Below, piece after piece: positions 49,260-57,770 of a DNA stretch of 64,000 nucleotides. The notes under the pieces were generated by a model. The model was not told the DNA's origin. It worked only from the letters and a program-made list of their open reading frames with translations, and did not search any database. How positions within the stretch are numbered: the stretch's first letter is position 1; each line of letters opens with the position of its first letter. The stretch comes from JBBWZH01 sp035544115. GTDB lineage: Bacteria > Actinomycetota > Actinomycetes > Mycobacteriales > CADCTP01. Location of the stretch: assembly GCA_963714145.1 (NCBI GenBank), contig OY970235.1, positions 310,001 to 374,000 on the forward strand, read 5' to 3'. The position numbers and the translations under genes were made by a program.

Positions 49260-49381
49260 GCGGAGCGGAGCGCAGCGGCGTCTGGACTGAGGCAACGCGC
49301 CGACGAAGTCGCTGCGCGGTGCCGAGGGAAGACGTCGCGTTTGGCGCGCAGCGCCGCGAACTGGCTAGCACTGTGAGCGGA
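49253..49381. repeat. Direct-repeat-flanked 117-bp segment between the two ATPase genes
   Basis: ACTGTGAGCGGA occurs at 49253-49264 (spanning the first ATPase stop) and again at 49370-49381 (before the second ATPase start). The 117 bp from one to the next are non-coding, with GAGCGGAGCGCAGCGGCG-type sequence unlike the tight spacing elsewhere in the operon. This looks like a small insertion or local duplication with repeated ends. Confidence 0.6.
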
Positions 49382-49395
49382 TCGGGGAGGGGCGC

Positions 49396-50487
49396 GTGAG
49401 TATTCCGGACTCGGCCGATGGGGCGACCGCGACCGCGGCGACGCCGCCGGATGCGCTGCTGTCGGTCACCGGGCTGAAGAAGTACTTCCCGGTGCGCCGC
49501 GGGGTGATCCTCGCCCGGCAGGTCGCCGCCGTGCAGGCGGTGGACGGGTTGGACTTCGCCGTCGCGCCGGGCGAGACGCTGGCCCTGGTCGGCGAGTCCG
49601 GCTGCGGCAAGACCACCACCGGCCGGCTGCTGACCCGCCTCGCCGAGCCGACCGCCGGGCAGATCATCTTCGACGGGCGGGACATCTCGCACCTGTCCGC
49701 CGGCAAGATGCGGCCGCTCCGCCGGGAGATCCAGATGATCTTCCAGGACCCGTACTCCTCGCTGAACCCGCGGCACACCGTCGGCACGATCATCGGCGCG
49801 CCGTTCCGGTTGCAGAAGGTGTCCACCGAGCAGGGCGTCAAGCGCACCGTCCAGGGCCTGCTGGAGCTGGTCGGGCTGAACCCGGAGCACTACAACCGGT
49901 ACCCGCACGAGTTCTCCGGTGGCCAGCGGCAGCGCATCGGGATCGCCCGGACGCTGGCGCTGCGGCCGAAGCTGATCGTCGCCGACGAGCCGGTGTCCGC
50001 CCTGGACGTGTCCATCCAGGCGCAGGTGATCAACCTGCTGGAGGACCTGCAGAACGAGTTCCAGCTGACCTACGTGGTGATCGCGCACGACCTGTCCGTG
50101 GTCCGGCACATGTCCGACCGGGTCGCGGTGATGTACCTCGGGAAGATCGTCGAGCTGGCCGACAAGGCCGCCCTGTACGAGACCCCGATGCACCCGTACA
50201 CGGTCGCGCTGATCTCGGCGGTGCCGATCCCGGAGCCGGGCCGCAAGCAGCAGCGGGACCGGATCCGGCTGACCGGTGACGTGCCCAGCCCGCTGAACCC
50301 GCCACCCGCCTGCCGGTTCCACACCCGCTGCTGGAAGGCGCAGGACGTCTGCCGCACGGTCGAGCCGCCGCTGCTCGAGCTGCGCCCCGGCCAGCAGGTC
50401 GCCTGCCACTTCCCGGAGAACGCCCCGGCCGACTTCATCGCCCCACCGCTCACCGAACCGGCCGGCGAGCCCACCCGCGCCGACTGA
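49396..50487 (+). CDS. Peptide ABC transporter ATP-binding protein (OppF/DppF type)
   Basis: A 363-residue ATPase. Walker A is GESGCGKTTTGR, Q-loop MIFQDPYSSLNPRHTVG, signature FSGGQRQRIGIARTLAL, Walker B LIVADEPVSALDVS, and switch His in VIAHDLSVVRH. The C-terminal extension has PPACRFHTRCWKAQDVC with the Cys cluster of the family. GTG 49396 has GGGGAGGGG upstream. It is last in the importer operon; gatC begins 56 bp later under its own promoter. Confidence 0.95.
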   Translation: MSIPDSADGATATAATPPDALLSVTGLKKYFPVRRGVILARQVAAVQAVDGLDFAVAPGETLALVGESGCGKTTTGRLLTRLAEPTAGQIIFDGRDISHLSAGKMRPLRREIQMIFQDPYSSLNPRHTVGTIIGAPFRLQKVSTEQGVKRTVQGLLELVGLNPEHYNRYPHEFSGGQRQRIGIARTLALRPKLIVADEPVSALDVSIQAQVINLLEDLQNEFQLTYVVIAHDLSVVRHMSDRVAVMYLGKIVELADKAALYETPMHPYTVALISAVPIPEPGRKQQRDRIRLTGDVPSPLNPPPACRFHTRCWKAQDVCRTVEPPLLELRPGQQVACHFPENAPADFIAPPLTEPAGEPTRAD

Positions 50488-50543
50488 GCGGGCTGGCGAT
50501 ACTCGGTCGGGGGCGGCACGGAGCCACCCCTAGACTGGCCGGC

Positions 50544-50885
50544 ATGCCCGACGACCTCCCGGCCGGCGCTGCCGGCGGCACCGGCACAGCCGGCATCACC
50601 AGGGACGAGGTGGCGCACCTGGCGCGCCTCGCCCGGCTCGCGGTCACCGAAGAGGAGCTCGGCGTCTTCGCCGGCCAGCTCGATGTGATCCTCGGCGCGG
50701 TGGCCCGGGTGCAGGAGGTCGCCACGGCCGACATCCCGCCGACCTCGCACGCGGTCCCGCTGACCAACGTGCTGCGTCCGGACGAGGTGCGGCCCTGCCT
50801 GGACCGGGACGCGGTGCTGGCCGCGGCGCCGGCGGCGGAGGGCGGCCGGTTCCGGGTGCCGCGCATCCTGGACGACGAAGCCTGA
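50544..50885 (+). CDS. gatC: Asp-tRNA(Asn)/Glu-tRNA(Gln) amidotransferase subunit C
   Basis: A 113-residue GatC, with ITRDEVAHLARLARLAVTEEELGVFAGQLDVILGAVARVQEVATADIPPTSHAVPLTNVLRPDEVRP and the typical tail GGRFRVPRILDDEA. It clamps GatA and GatB together and stabilises the complex. ATG 50544 lies 7 nt after TAGACT (50531-50536), a leaderless pattern. The first 17 residues are Gly/Ala-rich and extra to most homologues. gatA follows after 11 nt. Confidence 0.96.
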   Translation: MPDDLPAGAAGGTGTAGITRDEVAHLARLARLAVTEEELGVFAGQLDVILGAVARVQEVATADIPPTSHAVPLTNVLRPDEVRPCLDRDAVLAAAPAAEGGRFRVPRILDDEA

Positions 50886-50896
50886 CAGGGACGGCG

Positions 50897-52387
50897 ATGA
50901 CGAACGAGTTGATCCGGCGCACCGCGGCCGAGCTGGCCGGGTTGATCGCGGCCGGTGAGGTGTCCGCGGTCGAGGTGGCCCGGGCGCACCTGGAGCGGAT
51001 TGCCGGCACGGACGAACGCGTGCACGCCTTCCTGCATGTGGACGAGGCGGGCGCGCTGGCCGCCGCGCAGGCGGTGGACGACCGCCGGGCCGCCGGCCAG
51101 GCCCCGGTCAGCCCGCTGGCCGGGGTCCCGCTCGCGCTCAAGGACGTGATCGTCACCAAGGGCATCCCCACCACCTGCGGTTCCAAGATCCTCGAAGGCT
51201 GGGTGCCGCCGTACGACGCGACCGTGACCGAGCGGCTGCGCGCGGCCGGCGTGGTCGTGCTCGGCAAGGCCAACATGGACGAGTTCGCGATGGGCTCGTC
51301 CACCGAGAACAGCGCGTACGGCCCGTCGCACAACCCGTGGGACCTCGCCCGGGTGCCGGGCGGCTCGTCCGGCGGCTCGTCCGCGGCGGTCGCGGCGTAC
51401 CAGGCGCCGCTGGGGATCGGCACCGACACCGGCGGCTCGATCCGGCAGCCGGCGGCCGTCTGCGGGCTGGTCGGGCACAAGCCGACCTACGGCGGTGTCT
51501 CCCGGTACGGGCTGATCGCGTTCTCCTCCAGCCTCGACCAGGCCGGCCCGCTGACCCGCACGGTGCTGGACGCGGCGCTGCTGCACGCCACGATCGGCGG
51601 GCACGACCCGTGCGACGCGACCTCGATCGACGCGCCGGTGCCGCCGGTGGTCGCGGCTGCCCGCGCCGGTGCCGCCGGCGACCTGGCCGGGCTGCGCGTG
51701 GGCGTGGTCCGGGAGCTGGGCGGGGAGGGCTACCAGCCGGGCGTGGAGGCCGCGGTGGCCGAGGCGATCGCGGCGCTGGAGAAGGCCGGCGCGGTCGTGC
51801 ACGAGGTGTCCTGCCCGTCCTTCGGGTACGCGCTGCCGGCGTACTACCTGATCGCGCCGAGCGAGTGCTCGTCCAACCTGGCCCGGTTCGACGCGGTGCG
51901 GTACGGGCTGCGGGTCGGCGACGACGGCGGCCGGGTGCTGGAGGACGTGATGGCGCTGACCCGGGAGGCCGGCTTCGGCCCCGAGGTGAAGCGCCGGATC
52001 ATCCTCGGCACGTACGCGCTGTCGTCCGGCTACTACGACGCCTACTACGGCTCGGCGCAGAAGGTCCGCACGTTGATCAGCCGCGACTTCGAAGCGGCCT
52101 GGCGCGGCGCGGACGTGCTGGTCTCGCCGACCACACCGACGGTGGCGTTCCCGATCGGTGAGCGCGCCGACGACCCGATGGCCATGTACGCCGCCGACCT
52201 GTGCACGCTGCCCGCCTCGCTGGCCGGCGTCCCGGCCATCTCCGTCCCGTGTGGACTGTCCGACGGCCTGCCGGTGGGCCTGCAGATCATGGCCCCGGCG
52301 CTGGCCGACGACCGCTGCTACCGGGTCGCCGCCGCGGTCGAGGCCGCGGCCGGCCACCCCCTGATCGACGAGGTGCCGAGCCTGTGA
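50897..52387 (+). CDS. gatA: Amidotransferase subunit A (amidase)
   Basis: A 496-residue amidase-signature enzyme that releases ammonia from glutamine for the transamidation of Glu-tRNA(Gln) or Asp-tRNA(Asn). The catalytic triad is visible: Lys82 in ALKDVIVTKG, cis-Ser161 in GGSSGGSSAAVAA and nucleophile Ser181 in TDTGGSIRQPA. Other motifs are KANMDEFAMGSSTENSAYGP and YALSSGYYDAYYG. It lies between gatC and gatB, 11 nt after the former. The organism therefore probably lacks GlnRS and/or AsnRS. Confidence 0.97.
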   Translation: MTNELIRRTAAELAGLIAAGEVSAVEVARAHLERIAGTDERVHAFLHVDEAGALAAAQAVDDRRAAGQAPVSPLAGVPLALKDVIVTKGIPTTCGSKILEGWVPPYDATVTERLRAAGVVVLGKANMDEFAMGSSTENSAYGPSHNPWDLARVPGGSSGGSSAAVAAYQAPLGIGTDTGGSIRQPAAVCGLVGHKPTYGGVSRYGLIAFSSSLDQAGPLTRTVLDAALLHATIGGHDPCDATSIDAPVPPVVAAARAGAAGDLAGLRVGVVRELGGEGYQPGVEAAVAEAIAALEKAGAVVHEVSCPSFGYALPAYYLIAPSECSSNLARFDAVRYGLRVGDDGGRVLEDVMALTREAGFGPEVKRRIILGTYALSSGYYDAYYGSAQKVRTLISRDFEAAWRGADVLVSPTTPTVAFPIGERADDPMAMYAADLCTLPASLAGVPAISVPCGLSDGLPVGLQIMAPALADDRCYRVAAAVEAAAGHPLIDEVPSL

Positions 52388-52463
52388 GCGCGCGCTCCAT
52401 CCTCCGCTCCGCCGGCGTGACCGCCGGGCGCGGGCGCCGTATCGCGACCGTGCGGGAGACACA

Positions 52464-53966
52464 GTGACCAGCTTGTTGCCGTCGTACGAGGACGTGGTGA
52501 GCCGGTACGACCCGGTGCTCGGCCTGGAGACGCACGTCGAGCTGGGCACCGCGTCCAAGATGTTCTGCGGGTGCCCGGCCGTGTTCGGCGGCGAGCCGAA
52601 CACCCAGGTGTGCCCGGTCTGCCTGGGCCTGCCCGGCAGCCTGCCGGTGGCCAACGCCAAGGCGATCGAATACACCGTCCTGATCGGGCTCGCGCTGAAC
52701 TGCCGGATCGCCGAGTGGTGCCGGTTCGCCCGGAAGAACTACTTCTATCCGGACATGCCGAAGAACTTCCAGATCAGCCAGTACGACGAGCCGCTGTGCG
52801 TGGACGGCTGGCTGGACGTGGACGTCGACGGGGAGAACGTCCGGGTGCCGATCGAGCGGGTGCACCTGGAGGAGGACACCGGCAAGTCGCTGCACGTCGG
52901 CGGCTCGACCGGCCGGATCCACGGCGCCACCTACTCGCTGGTCGACTACAACCGGGCCGGCATCCCGCTGGTGGAGATCGTCACCAAGCCGGTGCCCGGC
53001 ACCGGGGCGCGCGCCCCGCAGGTGGCCAAGGCGTACGTGACCGAGCTGCGCGAGCTGCTGCGCACCCTCGGCGTATCCGACGTCCGGATGGAGGAGGGCA
53101 GCCTGCGCTGCGACGTGAACCTGTCGCTGTCGCCGGCCGGCTCGGGTGTCTGGGGCACCCGCACCGAGACGAAGAACGTGAACTCGCTGCGTTCGGTGGA
53201 GCGCGCGGTCCGGTCCGAGATGCTGCGCCAGGCCTCGGTGCTGGACGCCGGCGGCCGGATCGTCCAGGAGACCCGGCACTTCCACGAGGAGTCCGGCGAC
53301 ACCACGTCCGGCCGGTCCAAGGAGGAGGCCACCGACTACCGGTACTTCCCGGAGCCGGACCTGGTGCCGCTGGCCCCCGACCTGGCCTGGGTGGAGGAGC
53401 TGCGGGCCACGCTGCCGGAGCTGCCGGCGGCCCGGCGCCGCCGGGTGGCACGGGAGCTGGGCGCGTCCGAGTTCGAGCTGGCCTCGATGGTGAACGCCGG
53501 CGTGGTCGACCTGGTCGCCGGCACGGTGGCGGCCGGCGCGCCGCCGCTCGAGGCGCGCAACTGGTGGCTCGGCTACCTGTCCCAGAAGGCGAACCAGGCC
53601 GCGGTCGAGCCGGCCGAGCTGGCGATCACGCCGGCCCAGGTGGCCCGGGTGATCGCGCTGGTGGCCAGCGGCGACCTGTCCGTCGGGCTGGCCCGGCAGG
53701 CGGTGGACGGGGTGCTCGAGACCGGGCACGAGGTGGACGCGGTGGTCGCCGAGCGGGGCCTGCGCACGGTCTCGGACGAGTCGGCGCTCGGCACGGCGGT
53801 GGACGCGGCGATCGCGGCCGCTCCGGACGTGGCCGACAAGATCCGCGGCGGCAAGGTGGCCGCGGTCGGCGCGCTGGTCGGCGCGGTCATGAAGGCCACC
53901 CGCGGCCAGGCCGACGCCACCGTGGTGCGCAAGCTGATCCTGGCCCGGCTCGGCGTCGACGGCTGA
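52464..53966 (+). CDS. gatB: Amidotransferase subunit B
   Basis: A 500-residue GatB that phosphorylates the misacylated tRNA end and channels ammonia to it. YDPVLGLETHVELGTASKMFCGCP...CPVCLGLPGSLPVAN holds the zinc Cys residues, then RKNYFYPDMPKNFQISQYDEPLC, HLEEDTGKS, DYNRAGIPLVEIVT and ETKNVNSLRSVERA. The C-terminal YqeY-like tail binds tRNA. GTG 52464 is 76 bp after gatA; the gap has no clear promoter, so co-transcription is likely. A GC-rich foldable stretch (53967-54005) separates it from the convergent lipoprotein gene. Confidence 0.97.
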   Translation: MTSLLPSYEDVVSRYDPVLGLETHVELGTASKMFCGCPAVFGGEPNTQVCPVCLGLPGSLPVANAKAIEYTVLIGLALNCRIAEWCRFARKNYFYPDMPKNFQISQYDEPLCVDGWLDVDVDGENVRVPIERVHLEEDTGKSLHVGGSTGRIHGATYSLVDYNRAGIPLVEIVTKPVPGTGARAPQVAKAYVTELRELLRTLGVSDVRMEEGSLRCDVNLSLSPAGSGVWGTRTETKNVNSLRSVERAVRSEMLRQASVLDAGGRIVQETRHFHEESGDTTSGRSKEEATDYRYFPEPDLVPLAPDLAWVEELRATLPELPAARRRRVARELGASEFELASMVNAGVVDLVAGTVAAGAPPLEARNWWLGYLSQKANQAAVEPAELAITPAQVARVIALVASGDLSVGLARQAVDGVLETGHEVDAVVAERGLRTVSDESALGTAVDAAIAAAPDVADKIRGGKVAAVGALVGAVMKATRGQADATVVRKLILARLGVDG

Positions 53967-54005
53967 GCCCGCCGGCCGGCCGCCGGCCGCGAGCCGGCCC
54001 GGCCG

Positions 54006-55214
54006 TCAGGCGGGGGAGTTGGTGGTGTTGGTCGGCGGCAGGATCCGGATCACCCGGTCGTCCTGCGGCACCGGCTTGCCCTGCCCGTCCCGGTTGGACG
54101 TGGTCAGCCAGAGCGCGCCGTCCGCGGCGGCGACCACGGTGCGCAGCCGGCCGTACGTGTTCTCCAGCACCGACCTGGGCTGACCCACCGCGCCGGAGTC
54201 GTCCAGCGGGATCGCCCACAGCCGCTGGCCGCGCAGCGCGGTGACGAACATGCCGCGCTCCAGGATCGTGCAGCCGCCGAGGCCGCCGGTGTCCAGGGCC
54301 AGGGTGCGGACCGGGGGAGTGCCGGTGGCCGGCGTCTTCTCCGGCCAGCCGTAGTTGCTGGCGCCGGTCAGCCGGTTGATCTCGTCAGCGGTCCGGCCCG
54401 TCTCGGTCTCGTACGCCCGGCTGCGGCCGTCCAGGCAGAGGCCGGCGACGCTGCGGTGGCCCCGGGTGAAGATCGGCGAGGACGGGTTCGGATTGTCCGG
54501 CGCCGGCCGGCCGAACGTGGTCACCCGCAGCACCTTCCCGGCCAGGTTGCGCAGGTCGGCCGCCTGCGCCGGCCTGCCCGCGTCGCCGGTGCCGATGTAG
54601 AGCATGCCGTCGGCGCCGAACGCGAGCCGGCCGCCGTTGCCGGTGCTGCCGCGCGGGATGCCGCTGAGCACCGGCGTCACCTTGCCGCCCAGCTCGAACC
54701 GGACCACCCGGTTGTCGGCCTTGGTGGTGATGTACGCGAAGACCAGCCCGTCCTGCCGGTAGGCGGGGGACAGCGCCAGGTCGAGCAGGCCGCCGTCGCC
54801 GCTCGGGTCGATCCCGCCGATCTTCATCAGCTGCTTCACCGGCGCCCGCTCCGGCTGCACCTGCAGGATCCGGCCGGTCTGCCGCTCACCCACGATCGCG
54901 GTGTTGTCCGGCAGCACGGCCAGCCCCCACGGCAGCTTCAGCCCGGTCGCCACCACCCCCGGGTCGTCCGGCTGGCCGGGCGACTGCGGGCCCTGCGAGG
55001 GCTGGCTGGGTGTGGGCTCGCCGGCGCCGGGCAGCTGCGGCACCGGTTCGTCGGCCGGTGGCGGCCCCTCCGGCTTGGGCACCCAGGTCGGCTTGGGCGT
55101 CAGCTGGCTGGCCGCGGCGGAGCAGCCGGTCAGCAGCACCGCCGCGACCAGGGCGGCCAACACGCGGCCAGCGGTGCGGGACGCCCGGCGCGCCGGCCGG
55201 GAGGATCGCGTCAC
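54006..55214 (-). CDS. PQQ-dependent sugar-dehydrogenase-fold lipoprotein (LppZ-like)
   Basis: A 402-residue lipoprotein. The signal peptide ends in LLTGCS with lipidated Cys31, followed by a Pro-rich linker (about 40-90) and a six-bladed propeller of the glucose/sorbosone dehydrogenase family: VATGLKLPWGLAVLPDNTAIVGERQTGRI, GGLLDLALSPAY, GNGGRLAFGADGMLYIGTGDAG, TRGHRSVAGLCLDG, NYGWPEKTP, DDRVIRILPP. M. tuberculosis LppZ (Rv3006) is its likely counterpart. The gene starts GTG 55214, overlapping the preceding GGDEF-EAL gene stop, and also has TAACAC 7 nt upstream, so it could be expressed both ways. Substrate is unknown. Confidence 0.88.
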   Translation of the reverse strand: MTRSSRPARRASRTAGRVLAALVAAVLLTGCSAAASQLTPKPTWVPKPEGPPPADEPVPQLPGAGEPTPSQPSQGPQSPGQPDDPGVVATGLKLPWGLAVLPDNTAIVGERQTGRILQVQPERAPVKQLMKIGGIDPSGDGGLLDLALSPAYRQDGLVFAYITTKADNRVVRFELGGKVTPVLSGIPRGSTGNGGRLAFGADGMLYIGTGDAGRPAQAADLRNLAGKVLRVTTFGRPAPDNPNPSSPIFTRGHRSVAGLCLDGRSRAYETETGRTADEINRLTGASNYGWPEKTPATGTPPVRTLALDTGGLGGCTILERGMFVTALRGQRLWAIPLDDSGAVGQPRSVLENTYGRLRTVVAAADGALWLTTSNRDGQGKPVPQDDRVIRILPPTNTTNSPA

Positions 55215-57634
55215 GGTTCCAGTGTTACCGGTGCCCCGGTGAAATGGCCGTGATGCCCCCCGCCGCCGGCCCCGCCGGCCCTGCCAGTTTCACCGGTCGG
55301 GTCCCCGGCGCCGGCGCCGGCGCCGGGCTCGGCTGGCCGGGTCCGGCTGCCGCGGGCGCGCAGCCAGCCGGCGACCGAGCGGGCGTCCATCGGCCGGGCG
55401 ATGAAGTGGCCCTGCACCCGGTCGCAGCCGAGCTGGTCGAGCACGTGCAGGGTGGCCGCGTCCTCGACGCCCTCGGCCACCACCGCCACGTCCAGCGCGT
55501 GCGCGAGCTCGACGGTGTAGCGGACGATCGCGGTGGCCCGCGGGTCGGTGCCCAGCCCGGTCAGGAAGCTGCGGTCCAGCTTCAGCTCGTCGGCGGGCAG
55601 GTCACGCAGGTAGGAAAGGGACGAGTAGCCCACGCCGTAGTCGTCGATGGACACCCCGACGCCCAGCCCGTGCAGCCCGGTCAGGGTGCTGCGGGCCCGG
55701 CTGGCGTCGGCGACCAGGGTCTCCTCGGTGATCTCCACGATCAGCGCGGCCGGCGGCAGCGCGGCCCGGGCCAGCGCGGCGTCGATCCGGTCGACCAGGC
55801 CGGCGTCCAGCAGCGTGCTGGCGGCCAGGTTGACCGAGACCTGCAGCTCATGCCCGCCGGCCCGCCAGCGGGCGCACTCGGCCAGCGCGGCGTCCAGCAC
55901 GATCTCGGTGAGCCGGGTCATCAGCCCGGTCTGCTCGGCCACCGCGAGGAAGTCGGCCGGGCCGAGCAGCCCGTCCCGCGGGTGCTGCCAGCGGGCCAGC
56001 GCCTCGAAGCCGACGACCCGGCGGCTGACCATGTCCAGCTGCGGCTGGTAGTGGCAGACCAGCTGGCCGGCGTCCAGCGAGCGGCGCAGCGTGGTCGCCA
56101 ACTCCAACCGGGACCGGGTGTGCTGGTCGGACCGGTTGCGGTAGACGACCCGGCCGCGCCGGCGCCGCTTCGCCTCGTACATCGCCACGTCGGCGCAGCG
56201 CAGCAGGGTGGCGGTGTCCTCGCCGTGCTCCGGGGCGACCGCGATGCCGATGCTGGCCGCCACGTACAGGGTGAGCCCGGCCACCGCGAACGGCTTGGCC
56301 AGCGCGTCCAGCAGCCGGTCGGCGGCGCGGCGGGCCTCCGCCTCGCCGCCCACGCCCACCAGCAGCAGGCCGAACTCGTCGCCGCCGAGCCGGGCCAGCG
56401 TCTGCCCGGGGTCGACCGCCGCGGCCAGCCGCGGACCGAGCCGACGCAGCAGCTCGTCGCCGACCGGGTGGCCGAGGGTGTCGTTGATCTCCTTGAACCG
56501 ATCCAGGTCGAGCAGCAGCAGGGCGTGCCGGGTGCCGGCGTCCGGGTCGGCCGCCCGCTCGGCCAGCGCCGCGTCCAGCCGCTGCAGCAGCAGCCGGCGG
56601 TTGCCGAGCCCGGTCAGCTCGTCGGTGACGGCCTGGTGCTGGTTGCCCGCGGCCACCCGCACCTCGTGGATGGTCAGCACCGCGCGCAGCAGCGTGCCGG
56701 CTACGCTGGCCACCGCGAACACCACCGCGGCGGTGGGCACCGCCACCCGGGTCGCCACCACCAGCACGGCCAGCGCGCCGACCACCGAGGTGGTCGGCAT
56801 CGCCAGCGCGGCCCAGCCCTGCAACCGCAGCGTCCGGACCGGCACCGGGCGGCGCCAGGCGGCCAGCGCGAACAGCAGCGCGATCGCCGGCCAGAGCACC
56901 CCGGTCCAGCCGGCCGGGGCGTTGAAGTCGGGCACCGGCTGCTGCAGCCAGGTCACGTCGCCGATCACGGCCAGCGCGCCGGCGGTGGCGATCAACCACC
57001 AGGTCGGCTCGCGGAACCCGGCCACCGTGATCGCCAGCAGGGTCAGCCCGACCAGGACCACGTCGCCCACCGGGTAGGCCAACCCGACCGCGATCGACAG
57101 CGGGCCGCGTCCGGTGTGCGCCAGCAGCGGTTGGTAGACCAGCGCGACCATCACCGCGCCGAGGCCGAGCGCGCCGAGCACGCCGTCCACCCAGACCGTG
57201 CGCGGGAACGGCGCCGCCTTGGCCCGGATCAGCAGCACCAGCGCGACGTACAACAGCGGGTAGCAGGGCAGGTACGCGGCGTCGGCCAGCGAGACGGCCG
57301 GCGCCGGGTCCTCGTTCGCCGCCACCGCCGCCCAGATCGCGTCCCCGACCGACCAGGTCAGCAGCGCGACGCCGAGGAACAGCCAGGGCGCCCGCTCCGG
57401 CCGGACCAGCGCCGGCCGGGCCAGGCACAGCAGCGCGCCGACGGCCAGCGCGACGACCTGCGCGGTGTCGTTGATCCCGGCCACCGGGCTGCCCGGCCGG
57501 GCGGCCGACCAGACCGCGATCAGCACCCCGGCCCCGGCCAGCGCGAAACCGAGGCGCAGCGGCACCGGCATCCGTCCGGCGGGGCCGAGGGGAGCGGCCC
57601 ACCGTGGAAGCCGGATCTGGCTGGCGCGGGTCAA
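55211..57634 (-). CDS. Membrane GGDEF-EAL protein (cyclic di-GMP turnover)
   Basis: An approximately 807-residue protein with about ten membrane helices in residues 20-330, a GGDEF domain (from TDELTGLGNRRLLLQRLD, with LARLGGDEFGLLL as active-site loop) and an EAL domain (YQPQLDMVSRRVVGFEALARWQHP...VSIDDYGVGYSSLSYLRDLPADELKLDRSFL...AEGVED). Both catalytic motifs look intact (EAL is given as EAL in FEALARW), so it may both make and break cyclic di-GMP. The start is uncertain; I use TTG 57634, which has GGAGG just upstream, while ATG 57571 would shorten it. Its stop overlaps the LppZ-like gene start (GTGA). A second GGDEF protein is at 15226. Confidence 0.86.
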   Translation of the reverse strand: MTRASQIRLPRWAAPLGPAGRMPVPLRLGFALAGAGVLIAVWSAARPGSPVAGINDTAQVVALAVGALLCLARPALVRPERAPWLFLGVALLTWSVGDAIWAAVAANEDPAPAVSLADAAYLPCYPLLYVALVLLIRAKAAPFPRTVWVDGVLGALGLGAVMVALVYQPLLAHTGRGPLSIAVGLAYPVGDVVLVGLTLLAITVAGFREPTWWLIATAGALAVIGDVTWLQQPVPDFNAPAGWTGVLWPAIALLFALAAWRRPVPVRTLRLQGWAALAMPTTSVVGALAVLVVATRVAVPTAAVVFAVASVAGTLLRAVLTIHEVRVAAGNQHQAVTDELTGLGNRRLLLQRLDAALAERAADPDAGTRHALLLLDLDRFKEINDTLGHPVGDELLRRLGPRLAAAVDPGQTLARLGGDEFGLLLVGVGGEAEARRAADRLLDALAKPFAVAGLTLYVAASIGIAVAPEHGEDTATLLRCADVAMYEAKRRRRGRVVYRNRSDQHTRSRLELATTLRRSLDAGQLVCHYQPQLDMVSRRVVGFEALARWQHPRDGLLGPADFLAVAEQTGLMTRLTEIVLDAALAECARWRAGGHELQVSVNLAASTLLDAGLVDRIDAALARAALPPAALIVEITEETLVADASRARSTLTGLHGLGVGVSIDDYGVGYSSLSYLRDLPADELKLDRSFLTGLGTDPRATAIVRYTVELAHALDVAVVAEGVEDAATLHVLDQLGCDRVQGHFIARPMDARSVAGWLRARGSRTRPAEPGAGAGAGDPTGETGRAGGAGGGGHHGHFTGAPVTLEP

Positions 57635-57770
57635 TGCGCCTCCGTTCGCAACCGGATCAGGCCTTGTCACGCAGTGTGTCAGGTGTCGCATGGTTGTGGG
57701 TACGTCCGGGTGAGTTTCGCCCGACCGGGGTGCCGTCCGGGTGCACGGCGTCCCCCGTAGGCTTGCCGCC

